Positions 33,205-42,742 of a stretch of DNA of 64,000 bases are shown here, piece after piece. Under the pieces are notes generated by a model, which saw only the letters and a list, made by a program, of their open reading frames with translations, was not told the origin of the DNA and did no database searches. Source of the DNA: BOG-908 sp964250925. GTDB lineage: Bacteria; Pseudomonadota; Alphaproteobacteria; Acetobacterales; Acetobacteraceae. The first letter of the stretch is position 1, and each line of letters starts with the position of its first letter. The position numbers and the translations under genes were made by a program. The stretch lies in NCBI GenBank assembly GCA_964250925.1, contig CAXUHU010000004.1, positions 25,846-89,845 of the forward strand, written 5' to 3'.

Positions 33205-34503
33205 ATGAACGAGCAGCGCATCAGTCCAGCGTCGGACCGTTTCTTCTCCGCCTCACTGTCGGAGACCGACCCCGAACTTGCCGACGCGCTGCAGGCCGAG
33301 TTGGTTCGCCAGCAGGACGGCATCGAGCTGATCGCCAGCGAAAACATCGTGTCCCTGGCCGTGCTCGAAGCTCAAGGCAGCGTTCTGACCAACAAGTATG
33401 CCGAGGGCTATCCTGGCCGCCGCTACTATGGCGGGTGCCAGGAAGTCGACCGCGCGGAACAGCTGGCGATCGATCGCGCCTGCAAGATATTCGGTTGCAC
33501 CTATGCCAACGTACAGCCGCATTCCGGAGCCCAGGCGAATGGCGCCGTGTTCCTGGCGTTGCTGAAGCCTGGCGAGACGATCCTTGGCATGAGCCTGGCC
33601 GCCGGCGGCCACCTCTCGCACGGCGCCGCACCGAACCTGTCCGGCAAGTGGTTTCATGCGGTCCAGTATGGCGTCCGCCGGGATGACGGGCTGCTCGACT
33701 ACGACGAGCTGGAGGCGCTGGCGCGCAGCGAGCGGCCGAAGATGATCATCGCCGGTGGCTCCGCCTATCCGCGCATCATCGATTTTGCGCGCATCCGCGC
33801 GGTCGCCGACGAGGTCGGCGCGATGTTCCTGGTCGATATGGCGCATTTCGCCGGGCTGGTGGCGGCCGGCCTGTACCCAAGCCCGCTGCCGCATGCCCAC
33901 GTCGTCACGACGACGACCCACAAGACGTTGCGCGGCCCCCGCGGCGGCATGATCCTGTCCAACGACCCCGAGCTGGGCAAGAAGTTCAACTCCGCGGTGT
34001 TCCCCGGCCTGCAGGGCGGCCCGCTGATGCACGTGATCGCGGCCAAGGCAGCCGCCTTCGGCGAGGCCCTGCGGCCGGAGTTCCGCGTCTATCAGAAGGC
34101 GGTGGTGGAGAACGCACGGGCGTTGGGCGATACCCTCGTGAAGGCAGGGCTCGCCATCGTCACCGGCGGCACCGACACCCACCTCGTGCTCGTCGATCTG
34201 CGGCCAAAGGGCGTTACCGGCAAGGCGGCCGAAGCGGCCCTCGAACGGGCCCATATCACCGCCAACAAGAACGCCATCCCGTTCGATCCGGCCAAGCCTG
34301 CGATCACCAGCGGGATTCGCCTGGGCAGCCCGGCAGCCACCACCCGCGGCTTCGGCCCTGCCGAGTTCCGCATGGTGGGAGACATGATCGCCGAAGTGAT
34401 GGACGGGCTTGCGGCAGCAGGCGGGCAGGCGAACGATCAGGTCGAGCGTGACGTGGGCGCGCGCGTGCTGGCGTTGTGCGAACGGTTTCCGATCTACCGT
34501 TGA
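33205..34503 (+). CDS. glyA: Serine hydroxymethyltransferase
   Basis: This 432-residue PLP enzyme interconverts serine and glycine with methylene-THF. Seen: LIASENIVSLAVLEAQGSVL, TNKYAEGYPGRRYYGGCQ, the PLP-lysine motif VTTTTHKTLRGPRGG (Lys240) and a C-terminal ITSGIRLGSPAATTRGFG. It starts at ATG 33205 with AGGGAG upstream. It heads a co-directional run with formate-THF ligase, serine-glyoxylate aminotransferase, hydroxypyruvate reductase, MtdA and FchA, so here it most likely serves C1 assimilation or glycine/serine turnover. A second housekeeping glyA copy may exist elsewhere. Confidence 0.96.
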   Translation: MNEQRISPASDRFFSASLSETDPELADALQAELVRQQDGIELIASENIVSLAVLEAQGSVLTNKYAEGYPGRRYYGGCQEVDRAEQLAIDRACKIFGCTYANVQPHSGAQANGAVFLALLKPGETILGMSLAAGGHLSHGAAPNLSGKWFHAVQYGVRRDDGLLDYDELEALARSERPKMIIAGGSAYPRIIDFARIRAVADEVGAMFLVDMAHFAGLVAAGLYPSPLPHAHVVTTTTHKTLRGPRGGMILSNDPELGKKFNSAVFPGLQGGPLMHVIAAKAAAFGEALRPEFRVYQKAVVENARALGDTLVKAGLAIVTGGTDTHLVLVDLRPKGVTGKAAEAALERAHITANKNAIPFDPAKPAITSGIRLGSPAATTRGFGPAEFRMVGDMIAEVMDGLAAAGGQANDQVERDVGARVLALCERFPIYR

Positions 34504-34598
34504 GCCATCGATCGTAAAGCCACCCCAGGCCGTTCGTCCGGCATGAGGACGTGGCAAGAGCTGACGGCCCGTTGGCCCGTCGGCGACACGGAGGACAC

Positions 34599-36338
34599 GT
34601 GGACGCGCCAGCAATGAACAGACCGGATTCCGGCACCACGTCGGTGCACGACCAGCATCGTGACACCAGGTCCGACGCCGACATCGCGCAGGCCGCGACC
34701 TTGCTACCGATCCTCGACATCGCGCGCGAGCGCCTCGGCATCGAGGCAGAACACCTTCAGCCGTACGGGCACACCAAGGCGAAGCTGGATCTGCCTTTCG
34801 TCCGCTCCCTCGACGACCGTGCGGACGGCAAGCTCATCCTCGTTACCGCGATCACGCCGACGCCGGCCGGCGAGGGCAAGACCACGACCACCGTCGGCCT
34901 GTCGGACGGGCTGAACCGCATCGGCAAGAAGACCGTCGCCTGCCTGCGGGAGCCCTCTCTCGGCCCGTGCTTCGGCATGAAGGGCGGGGCCGCCGGCGGC
35001 GGTTACGCCCAGGTGGTGCCTATGACGGACATCAACCTGCATTTCACCGGTGATTTTCATGCAATCACGTCGGCCAACAACCTGCTGGCCGCACTGGTGG
35101 ACAACCACATCTATTGGGGCAACGCTCTGGGGATCGACCCACGGCGGGTGAGCTGGCGCCGCGCGCTGGACATGAACGACCGCGCGCTTCGCCAGATCGT
35201 CTCCTCGCTCGGCGGCATCTCGAACGGCTACCCGCGGGAGGACGGGTTCGACATCACCGTCGCCTCCGAAATCATGGCGATCGTCTGCCTGTCGCGTGAT
35301 CTGGAAGACCTGCAGCGCCGGCTGGCCAACATCATCGTAGGCACGACGCGCGACCGCAAAGCCGTGCGCGCGGCCGATCTGGATGCGGCCGGTGCGATGG
35401 CTGCGCTGCTGCGCGACGCGCTGTCGCCCAACCTCGTGCAGACGCTGGAGCACAACCCCGCCTTCATCCATGGCGGTCCGTTCGCCAACATCGCGCACGG
35501 CTGCAACAGCGTCATTGCCACCCGCACGGCGCTGAAGCTGGCGGATTACGTCGTGACGGAAGCGGGCTTCGGCGCCGATCTCGGCGCCGAGAAGTTCTTC
35601 GACATCAAGTGCAGGAGCGCGGGGCTGTCGCCATCCGCCGCGGTGCTGGTGGCAACGATACGCGCACTGAAGATGCATGGCGGCGTGGCCAAGGACCTGC
35701 TCAAGCGCGAAGATGCCGACGCCGTGGAACGCGGCTTTGCCAACCTCGAGCGCCACGTTCGCAACCTCCGCAAGTTCGGCGTGCCGCCTCTGGTGGCCGT
35801 CAACCGCTTCAGCGCAGATACCGAGGCCGAGATGGACAGGTTGCGCACGCTCTGCGATGGCCTCGGCGTGCATTGCATCGTTGCGGATCATTGGGCGCAT
35901 GGTGGCGCCGGCGCGGAAGCGCTCGCACGCGCCGTCGTCGAACAGGTTGACGCCGCCCCGGCCGAGTTCCGCCCTCTCTACCCCGACGACATGACGCCGT
36001 GGGACAAGCTGCGCACGATCGCCGCCGAAATCTACGACGCCGGCGAGGTGGCGGCCGATGCCAGCGTGAGGAAACGTTTCGACGAATTGCAGGCCGACGG
36101 CTTCGGCCATCTGCCGATCTGCGTGGCCAAGACGCAATACAGTTTCAGCACGGATCCCAAGCAGGTCGGCGCGCCAAGCGGCCACGTGCTGCAGGTGCGT
36201 GACGTGAGGCTGTCGGCGGGAGCGGAGTTCATCGTCGCCATCTGCGGCGAGATAATGACGATGCCCGGTCTGCCGAAAGTGCCGGCAGCAAACAGCATCG
36301 CCCTGTCGCCGGCAGGACTAATTACCGGGTTGTTCTAA
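34599..36338 (+). CDS. ftfL: Formate-tetrahydrofolate ligase
   Basis: This protein of about 579 residues makes 10-formyl-THF from formate, ATP and THF. The P-loop region reads ITPTPAGEGKTTTTVGLSDG, followed by REPSLGPCFGMKGGAAGGGY, DINLHFTGDFHAI and a C-terminal EIMTMPGLPKVPAANSI. The start is ambiguous. GTG 34599 has GGAGGA close upstream, while ATG 34614 gives a length nearer the family norm but sits too far from that site. It lies 95 bases after glyA and feeds formyl-THF to fchA and mtdA, or works in reverse to release formate. Confidence 0.95.
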   Translation: MDAPAMNRPDSGTTSVHDQHRDTRSDADIAQAATLLPILDIARERLGIEAEHLQPYGHTKAKLDLPFVRSLDDRADGKLILVTAITPTPAGEGKTTTTVGLSDGLNRIGKKTVACLREPSLGPCFGMKGGAAGGGYAQVVPMTDINLHFTGDFHAITSANNLLAALVDNHIYWGNALGIDPRRVSWRRALDMNDRALRQIVSSLGGISNGYPREDGFDITVASEIMAIVCLSRDLEDLQRRLANIIVGTTRDRKAVRAADLDAAGAMAALLRDALSPNLVQTLEHNPAFIHGGPFANIAHGCNSVIATRTALKLADYVVTEAGFGADLGAEKFFDIKCRSAGLSPSAAVLVATIRALKMHGGVAKDLLKREDADAVERGFANLERHVRNLRKFGVPPLVAVNRFSADTEAEMDRLRTLCDGLGVHCIVADHWAHGGAGAEALARAVVEQVDAAPAEFRPLYPDDMTPWDKLRTIAAEIYDAGEVAADASVRKRFDELQADGFGHLPICVAKTQYSFSTDPKQVGAPSGHVLQVRDVRLSAGAEFIVAICGEIMTMPGLPKVPAANSIALSPAGLITGLF

Positions 36339-36425
36339 GCCGCAAGATCGCTTGTTTTACGCCGCGAGCGAACACCCGTGCTGCCAGCGCGTACCGCTCG
36401 ACACGGACATTATAGGGGAAGCTCG

Positions 36426-37634
36426 ATGCCGGGACGCCATTTTTTGCACATTCCAGGTCCGACCAACGTCCCGGACCGAATCCTGAATGCCATGCGCGTG
36501 GCGATGGAGGACCATCGCAGCTCGGCGTTTCCTGACCTGGCGCTGCCGCTGTTCGCCGGCCTCAGGAAGCTGTTCAAGACCGCCACGGGCACGCCGTTCA
36601 TCTTCCCCGCGACCGGCACGGGCGCGTGGGAGGCGGTTCTGGTCAACACGCTCAGCGCGGGCGATCGGGTTCTGTCCTCGCGCTTCGGACAGTTCAGCCA
36701 TCTCTGGATCGACCTGGCCCGGCGCCACGGTCTGGATGCGGTCGTCCAGCAGGAGGAATGGGGAACCGGCGCCTCGCCGGAGCGCATCCACGACGCGCTG
36801 AGGGCCGACACGGCGCACGCGATCAAGGCGGTCATGGTGGTGCAGAACGAGACGGCCACGGGCGTCACAAGCGACGTCGCCGCAATCCGGCGCGCCATTG
36901 ACGCCGCGGGCCACCCCGCCTTGCTGTTCGTCGACGGTGTCAGCTCGATCGGGTCGATCGACTTCCGGATGGACGAGTGGGGCGTGGACGGTGCCATCAC
37001 CGGCAGCCAGAAGGGCCTGATGCTGCCGGCTGGGCTGGGCCTGTGCTGTGTCAGCGGCAAGGCGTTGGACGCTCAGAAGAACGCCCGCGCAAACAACCCG
37101 CTCCGCCGTTCCTTCTTCGATTTCGACGACATGATGAAGTCCAACAAGGACGGCTACTTCCCATACACGCCGTCGCTGCCGATGCTCTACGGCCTGCGCG
37201 AATCGCTTGCCATGCTGTTCGAGGAAGGATTGGAGAACGTCTTCGCGCGCCACCGCTACCTGGCCAGCGGCGTGCGTGCGGCGGTCCTGGACGGCTGGGG
37301 CCTGAAGCTCTGCGCCCGGGAGCCGAAATGGTACAGCGACACGGTAAGCGCGGTGATGATGCCGGACGGCTTCGACGGCGCCGACGTGATCAGGCGCGCG
37401 TTCAAGCGTTACAACCTGGCGCTCGGCACGGGGCTCAGCGAGGTGGCCGGCAAGCTGTTCCGCATCGGCCACCTGGGCGACCTGAACGAACTCATGTGCC
37501 TTGCCGCCATCACCGGCTCGGAAATGGCGATGCGCGACGTCGGCATCGACGTCAAGCCCGGTAGCGGCGCCGCGGCGGCCGAGGAGCATTACCGACGCGG
37601 GGATGCGCAAAGCCTGGCCAAGGCGGCCGAGTAG
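36426..37634 (+). CDS. sgaA: Serine-glyoxylate aminotransferase
   Basis: This 402-residue PLP enzyme converts serine plus glyoxylate to hydroxypyruvate plus glycine. It begins MPGRHFLHIPGPTNVPDRIL, a hallmark of the SgaA/AGXT group, and carries LFVDGVSSIGSIDFRMDEWG and the PLP lysine in ITGSQKGLMLPAG (Lys196). ATG 36426 has AGGGGAAG upstream and is preferred over an earlier in-frame start at 36378. It stands directly before hydroxypyruvate reductase, the same order as the Methylobacterium serine-cycle cluster. Confidence 0.95.
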   Translation: MPGRHFLHIPGPTNVPDRILNAMRVAMEDHRSSAFPDLALPLFAGLRKLFKTATGTPFIFPATGTGAWEAVLVNTLSAGDRVLSSRFGQFSHLWIDLARRHGLDAVVQQEEWGTGASPERIHDALRADTAHAIKAVMVVQNETATGVTSDVAAIRRAIDAAGHPALLFVDGVSSIGSIDFRMDEWGVDGAITGSQKGLMLPAGLGLCCVSGKALDAQKNARANNPLRRSFFDFDDMMKSNKDGYFPYTPSLPMLYGLRESLAMLFEEGLENVFARHRYLASGVRAAVLDGWGLKLCAREPKWYSDTVSAVMMPDGFDGADVIRRAFKRYNLALGTGLSEVAGKLFRIGHLGDLNELMCLAAITGSEMAMRDVGIDVKPGSGAAAAEEHYRRGDAQSLAKAAE

Positions 37635-37653
37635 CCCACGGCGTCGCCGGCAG

Positions 37654-38592
37654 ATGGACCCGCTGATCGTCTTTCTCGACCGCGAGACGCTGGCGGCACG
37701 GCTCCGCCCACCCAGCTTTCCGCATCGCTACGTCGAACACCAAGTGACCGATACCGGGCAGGTCGCCGAGCGGCTGCAAGGTGCGGCGATCTGCATCACC
37801 AACAAGGTGCGGATCACCGGCGAGACGTTGCGCCGGTTGCCCGACCTGAAACTGATCGCGGTGGCCGCAACCGGCACCGATGTCATCGACAGGCCGGCCG
37901 CTAAGGCTGCCGGCGTTACGGTGGTGAACATACGCAATTACGCGTTCAACACGGTGCCGGAACACGTCTTGGCGCTGATGTTCGCGCTGCGTCGCAACCT
38001 TCTCGCCTACGCGAACGACGTGCGGCGCGGCACGTGGCAGGAGTCGCGCCAGTTCTGCTTCCTGACCCACCCGATCGGGGACATCGCAGGCTCGACCATG
38101 GGCATCATCGGCTACGGCGCGATCGGCCGGGCGGTCGGCCGGCGCGCCGAGGCGCTCGGCATGCGCGTCATCGCCCACGACGCGTTCGCGCAGGAAGGAC
38201 TGGTGGATTTCGACACGATCCTGCGCGACAGCGACGTGATCACGCTGCACGCGCCGCTGACCGAGGACACCCGCAACCTGATCGATGCCTCGGCGCTGGC
38301 GCGCATGAAGCCCAACGCCATCCTGATCAACACCGCGCGCGGCGGCCTGGTGGACGAGCGGGCGCTGGCGGATGTGTTGCGCGCGGGCAAACTTGCAGGC
38401 GCCGGCTTCGACGTTTTGACGGAGGAGCCGCCGCGCCACGGCAACGTGCTGCTCGACGCGGGCATTCCGAACCTGATCATCACGCCGCATGTCGCCTGGG
38501 CCAGTCAGGAGGCGATGCAGATCCTGGCCGATCAGCTGACCGACAACATCGAGGCGTTTATGGCCGGAACGCCGCGCAACGTGTTGGCGTAG
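37654..38592 (+). CDS. hprA: Hydroxypyruvate reductase (D-2-hydroxyacid dehydrogenase)
   Basis: This 312-residue NAD(P)H enzyme reduces hydroxypyruvate to glycerate. The Rossmann motif is GSTMGIIGYGAIGRAVG. The catalytic Arg is in INTARGGLVDER, the Glu in FDVLTEEPP and the His in IITPHVAWASQ, in the order of the D-2-hydroxyacid dehydrogenase family. ATG at 37654 lies 19 bases after the sgaA stop. Its place between sgaA and mtdA supports the serine-cycle assignment. Glycerate kinase, the next step, is not in the window. Confidence 0.92.
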   Translation: MDPLIVFLDRETLAARLRPPSFPHRYVEHQVTDTGQVAERLQGAAICITNKVRITGETLRRLPDLKLIAVAATGTDVIDRPAAKAAGVTVVNIRNYAFNTVPEHVLALMFALRRNLLAYANDVRRGTWQESRQFCFLTHPIGDIAGSTMGIIGYGAIGRAVGRRAEALGMRVIAHDAFAQEGLVDFDTILRDSDVITLHAPLTEDTRNLIDASALARMKPNAILINTARGGLVDERALADVLRAGKLAGAGFDVLTEEPPRHGNVLLDAGIPNLIITPHVAWASQEAMQILADQLTDNIEAFMAGTPRNVLA

Positions 38593-38626
38593 GCCAGCAC
38601 TCCACATTCCGGAAACACATTAGACT

Positions 38627-39487
38627 ATGACAGCCAAGCTCTTGTTCCAGCTGGATACGGACGCGCACCCCAGCGCCTTCGATACCGTGGTCGGCTATGA
38701 CGGCGGCGCGGATCACGTGATCGGGCATTCCGGCGTGACGCCTGGGGCCGTCGGCGGCCTGATCGAGGGCGCGATCTTCACCCGCGGCGCCAAGGAGAAA
38801 CGCTTCACCGCCGTGTTCCTGGGCGGCGCCAGCATGCAAGCCGGCGACGAGCTGCTGGACGCCGTGCTCGCAAAATTCTACGGCGGCTTTCGGGTCTCGG
38901 TGATGCTGGACAGCAACGGCGCCAACACGACCGCCGCCGCCGGCGTGGCGCTTCTTGCCAAGTCGTCTCCGCTGGCCGGCAAACGCGCCATCGTGCTGGG
39001 CGGGACCGGACCGGTAGGCATGCGTGTCGCGGCGATGCTGGCGCTCGAAGGTGCGGACGTCGCGATCACCGGACGCAAGCTGGACAAGACGCAAGCCGCC
39101 GCCGCTGCCGTCGGTGCACGGTTTGGCGTGCCGATCGCTGCGATGGAAGCGCCCGACGATGCGGCGCGCGCCCGCGCGGCCCAGGGGTCCGCCATCATCT
39201 ATGCGGCGGGCGCGATCGGACGTCAGCTGATCGCGCAGGCCGACTGGCAATCGATCGCGTCGGTGCAACAGGTCGCCGATGTGAACCCGGAGCCGCCGTT
39301 CGGCGTCGGTGGTATCGCTGCGAGCGACAAGGCACGCGACTACGACGGCAAGCTCGCCTTCGGCGCGCTGGGCATCGGCGGCCTGAAGTTACGCCTGCAT
39401 CGCGCCTGTATCGGCAAGCTGTTCGAGCGGAACGACCTTGTCCTGGATGCGGAGAACATCCTGGCCATCGCGAAGGAGATGGCGTGA
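38627..39487 (+). CDS. mtdA: NADP-dependent methylene-THF/H4MPT dehydrogenase MtdA
   Basis: This 286-residue protein begins MTAKLLFQLDTDAHPSAFDT and contains YDGGADHVIGHSGVTPGAVG and the NADP-binding GKRAIVLGGTGPVGMRVAAM, all characteristic of MtdA from methylotrophs. MtdA oxidises methylene-THF (and methylene-H4MPT) reversibly with NADP. It is a specialised C1 enzyme distinct from the common FolD, so its presence argues for an organism with dedicated formate/methylene-THF interconversion. Its stop overlaps the GTG start of fchA. Confidence 0.93.
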   Translation: MTAKLLFQLDTDAHPSAFDTVVGYDGGADHVIGHSGVTPGAVGGLIEGAIFTRGAKEKRFTAVFLGGASMQAGDELLDAVLAKFYGGFRVSVMLDSNGANTTAAAGVALLAKSSPLAGKRAIVLGGTGPVGMRVAAMLALEGADVAITGRKLDKTQAAAAAVGARFGVPIAAMEAPDDAARARAAQGSAIIYAAGAIGRQLIAQADWQSIASVQQVADVNPEPPFGVGGIAASDKARDYDGKLAFGALGIGGLKLRLHRACIGKLFERNDLVLDAENILAIAKEMA

Positions 39488-40116
39488 CGACCGTCCGTGA
39501 CCTGCCGATGAGCGCGTTCCTTGCCGAGCTCGGAAGCAAGGCGGCCACGCCCGGTGGCGGCGGTGCGGCCGCGGTGCTCGGCGCGGTCGGTGCCGCCCTC
39601 TCCGGCATGGTCGCCCATCTCACCATCGGCAAGAAGAAGTACGCTGCTGTGGAAGCCGACATGCAGCAGCTTCTCGCGCGCGCCGACGCGCTGCGTGCCA
39701 GGCTGGCCGAAGCGGTCGACGCGGACGCCCTGGCCTTCGACACGCTGATGCGCGCCTACGGCATGCCGAAACAGGCCGAAGAGGACGTGGCCGCACGCGA
39801 GGCCGCGATACAGGACGCACTGGGTTCGGCCATCGCGGCGCCGCTCGACTGTGCCCGCCTGTGCCGTGAAGCGATCGATCTCGCGGTGGAAGCGTCCGCG
39901 AAGGGCAACAAATCCGTTGTCAGCGATGGCGGCGTAGCCGTGCTGGCGGCCCATGCAGGCTTGCGCAGCTCGGCGCTGAACGTGCTCGTCAACGCGAAGC
40001 TGCTGACCGACCGAACCCGCGCGCAGGCGAGCATCGCGGCGTTGGACCGCCTTATGGATGGTGCAGCAACGCTGACGGAAAAGACCTACGAAGACGTCCG
40101 CCAACAGCTCGTGTGA
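39484..40116 (+). CDS. fchA: Methenyl-THF cyclohydrolase FchA
   Basis: This 210-residue protein of the formiminotransferase-cyclodeaminase family has the characteristic N-terminal FLAELGSKAATPGGGGAAAVLGAVGAAL glycine block (partial quote: TPGGGGAAAV), then MVAHLTIGKKKY and GNKSVVSDGGVAVL. It interconverts methenyl-THF and 10-formyl-THF, completing the FtfL-FchA-MtdA path from formate to methylene-THF. GTG 39484 overlaps the mtdA stop. It is the last C1 gene of the cluster; mtkA, mtkB, ppc and mcl, which follow in Methylobacterium, are replaced by porin genes. Confidence 0.94.
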   Translation: MTTVRDLPMSAFLAELGSKAATPGGGGAAAVLGAVGAALSGMVAHLTIGKKKYAAVEADMQQLLARADALRARLAEAVDADALAFDTLMRAYGMPKQAEEDVAAREAAIQDALGSAIAAPLDCARLCREAIDLAVEASAKGNKSVVSDGGVAVLAAHAGLRSSALNVLVNAKLLTDRTRAQASIAALDRLMDGAATLTEKTYEDVRQQLV

Positions 40117-40393
40117 CGCGTCGGGAAACGATCTGGCAGCTCTGACAAGCCCCGCAGGTCTGGATCGTGCTGACCCGGGCGACCTGCCTGGATGCGGCCC
40201 GGACGCCGGCCGGTGGGCCGATCGGCCCCGTCGGTCGGCGGAAAGTGTTGCATGGGGATCACTCGGCGCACCCGTGTTCCTGTGGCCGCCTTATCATAGT
40301 TGACCAGTATGTAACTGACGTGCTTTTCATTTCCTGTCCGTAAATGTCGGGGTCCCTCGGCATCCTGGGCGGCACGTCAGACGGGAGCGGAAG
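40117..40393. other. Intergenic region between fchA and porin
   Basis: No gene seen. It contains a perfect 14-base palindrome GGGCCGATCGGCCC at 40215-40228 that could end the C1 operon, and AT-rich sequence at 40290-40345, including TTGACC, that probably carries the porin promoter. Confidence 0.3.
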
Positions 40394-42223
40394 ATGCGAG
40401 CGATAACCATGCCAGGCCGAGCGGACGAAGGCGACTTCGGCCCGCTCCCGGCCCGCGGTGGCCGCGCCGTGCGCGCGGCGCTTGTCGCGGCCACCGCGTT
40501 GTGCGCGACGGTGCTGGACGTGTCCGCCGCCGCCGCGCAGGTCTCGTCCGACCAGTTGTCGGCCATCGAGAAACAGATTGCCGCGCTGAAGGCCGAGTTG
40601 CGCCACGTGAAGCAGGAGGCGGCCGAGCGGGACCGGCAGCTCGCCGCCGCCAGGCAAGCCGCGTCCGCCCGAGCCTACACACCCCCCGTCACCCAGCTGG
40701 CACCGGTGATGCCGCAGATCCCCGCGGGCTACGCCCTAGTGCCGGCATCGCCGGGCTCCGCCCCTGGTTCGGTCGTCCTGGCCCGCGCCGAGCCGCCGCC
40801 CAAGAAGCTGCCGATCGGCACCTTCCAGGTCGGCGCTGCCACCGTGACGCTCGGCGGCTATCTGACGGCGGACATGGTCTATCGCTCGCGCAATAGCGTG
40901 GACGATATCCAATCGAACTTCACCACCGGCATTCCCGAGAGGTACACGCCCCAGTATCACGAGAGCGAGTTCCATCTCAGCGCCCGAACCAGCCGTCTGA
41001 CCGGCTTGGTCACGGCCGACCCGGACGAAGTGAGCAAGCTTCGGGCGTACGTCTCGGTCGATTTCCAGGGTGGCGCCCCGACGTCGAATTACAACGAGAG
41101 CAACAGCTGGGTGCCGCGTCTTCGCGAGGCCTGGGCATCCTACGACCGCAGCGACCTGGGCTTTGAGGTGCTGGCCGGCCAGGCCTGGTCGCTGCTGACG
41201 ATGACCCGGGTCGGGATGGACCCGCTGAACGTGAACCCGCCACAGACGATCGATCCGAACTACCTGCCCGGGTTTACCTATGCCAGGCAGGCGCAGCTGC
41301 GCTTCATGAAGAGTTTCAACGACGGCCAGTACAGGATTGCAGCCTCCTTCGAGAACCCGGCGACCATATACGGCAACACCTCGATCCCGAGCACGCTCGG
41401 CACGCTGAACGTCAGCAACCCCGGCGTCGGCATCGACGCAACCGGCAGCAATGCCACGACCAGCGTCGTCAACACGGTCACCACCGCCGGCGGCAAGACA
41501 ACCACCACGACCACCAACGTGCTCACGCCCGGCAACATCTCCGACGACATAGCGCCAGACGTGATCGTCAAGGCGACAGCCGATTACGACCGCGCGCACC
41601 TCGAGGCGTTCGGCATGGGACGCGTCATCCACGATCGCCTGAGCCAGCTCGGCACGGGGCAGAGCAACACGCTGTTCGGCGGCGGCGGCGGCGCGGCGGC
41701 GCTGATACGAATCATCCCCAAGCTGCTGGACTTCCAGATCAGCGGACTGGCAGGCAGGGGCATCAGCCGCTACGACCCGACCCAGCTGCCGGACGCCACG
41801 ATAGGCAGCCACGGACAGCCGGTCTCACTGCCGGGCTACGAGGCGCTGGCCGGATTGATCGGCCACCCGACGCCCGCAATGGACCTGTACGGCTACATCG
41901 GAACCGACCAGGTCTCGGCCCGCTACTTCGACAACACGGTCAAGGGGGTCACCACCGCCTACGGCTACGGCAACCCGCTCTACGACAACAAGGGCTGCGA
42001 GGTCGAGCTCTCGCCCGCCAGCACGTGCGCTGCCAACACGTCTGGCGTGGTACAGGGCACCGTCGGCGCGTGGTATCGTTTCCTCAAAGGGTCCTACGGC
42101 ACCTTGCAGGCCGGCTTGCAGTATTCCTACACCCGCCGGTTCGTCTTCCAGGGCGTCGGGCCCACCCCGCAGACCGACAACAACATGTTGTTCCTCAGCT
42201 TCCGCTATTTTCCGTTCAACTGA
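40394..42223 (+). CDS. Outer-membrane porin with N-terminal coiled coil (DcaP-like), paralog 1
   Basis: This 609-residue protein has a long basic leader and signal peptide (hydrophobic AALVAATALCATVLDVSAAA). A coiled coil follows (LSAIEKQIAALKAELRHVKQ), then a Pro-rich linker at residues 93-136 and a beta-barrel ending in FRYFPFN with the C-terminal aromatic needed for BAM recognition. The pattern fits DcaP-type trimeric porins. GGGAGCGGAAG precedes the ATG. A paralog lies at 43885-45648 on the opposite strand, with the linker identical over 44 residues. Substrate unknown; placement after the C1 genes suggests a small organic acid, but this is weak. Confidence 0.82.
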   Translation: MRAITMPGRADEGDFGPLPARGGRAVRAALVAATALCATVLDVSAAAAQVSSDQLSAIEKQIAALKAELRHVKQEAAERDRQLAAARQAASARAYTPPVTQLAPVMPQIPAGYALVPASPGSAPGSVVLARAEPPPKKLPIGTFQVGAATVTLGGYLTADMVYRSRNSVDDIQSNFTTGIPERYTPQYHESEFHLSARTSRLTGLVTADPDEVSKLRAYVSVDFQGGAPTSNYNESNSWVPRLREAWASYDRSDLGFEVLAGQAWSLLTMTRVGMDPLNVNPPQTIDPNYLPGFTYARQAQLRFMKSFNDGQYRIAASFENPATIYGNTSIPSTLGTLNVSNPGVGIDATGSNATTSVVNTVTTAGGKTTTTTTNVLTPGNISDDIAPDVIVKATADYDRAHLEAFGMGRVIHDRLSQLGTGQSNTLFGGGGGAAALIRIIPKLLDFQISGLAGRGISRYDPTQLPDATIGSHGQPVSLPGYEALAGLIGHPTPAMDLYGYIGTDQVSARYFDNTVKGVTTAYGYGNPLYDNKGCEVELSPASTCAANTSGVVQGTVGAWYRFLKGSYGTLQAGLQYSYTRRFVFQGVGPTPQTDNNMLFLSFRYFPFN

Positions 42224-42310
42224 GCCCGTCCCGGCCCGCGCTGGACGGGCGGCTATCGCGGACGAAAGCCAGCCAGACCGGCCTTTGGCCGATGATGGGT
42301 GGAACCGGGC

Positions 42311-42712
42311 TTAGCGACCCGGAATCCTGTCGGACCTTGGGGCAGCGGCGAGCGCCTGCAGCCTGGACAGCTCGCCGGAGACGGCTTCGGCCGCCTTGGC
42401 CTCCAAGCGCCGGTAAAGCTCCAGCACGGTCAGTCCGAGTTCGGTAAGCTCCGACCGGCCGCCCGACGCCCCGCCCGGCGTGGCGGCCACGATCGGCCCG
42501 CCGAACTCGGCCGAGGTCGCCTCGACCAAGGTCCAGGCGCGCCGGTAACTCATGCCCATCAGCCGGCCGGCCGCCGCGATGCTGCCCAGGTCGCGGATGC
42601 CCTCGAGCAGATCTGCACGCCCGGGGCCGAACGCCACGCCATGTCCGACCACCACCCGCAGGTGCAAGCCGATCCGGTCCGGATGACGGATCTTCGACGG
42701 AGAGCGGGCCAT
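42311..42712 (-). CDS. ModE-like N-terminal winged helix-turn-helix regulator
   Basis: This 133-residue protein has the ModE/LysR-type DNA-binding domain: DLLEGIRDLGSIAAAGRLMG, then MSYRRAWTLVEATSAEFGGP and GRSELTELGLTVLELYRRLE. It lacks the C-terminal molybdate-binding Mop domains of full ModE, like several alphaproteobacterial stand-alone versions (MopB-like). It could regulate the porin or barrel genes around it, or molybdenum genes such as moaDE. Start ATG 42712. Confidence 0.82.
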   Translation of the reverse strand: MARSPSKIRHPDRIGLHLRVVVGHGVAFGPGRADLLEGIRDLGSIAAAGRLMGMSYRRAWTLVEATSAEFGGPIVAATPGGASGGRSELTELGLTVLELYRRLEAKAAEAVSGELSRLQALAAAPRSDRIPGR

Positions 42713-42742
42713 GCGGGTCGATGCTCCGTCACGCGGATGATG

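Noticed and set aside
29832..33347. Long minus-strand open frame opposite the RND pump and spanning into glyA
   Set aside because: Antisense shadow of two conserved genes, with low-complexity His/Arg/Gln-rich translation.
40215..40228. Perfect 14-base palindrome GGGCCGATCGGCCC as a protein-binding site
   Set aside because: In DNA this GC-rich such palindromes arise readily; with no second copy or T-run it is noted only within the intergenic entry.
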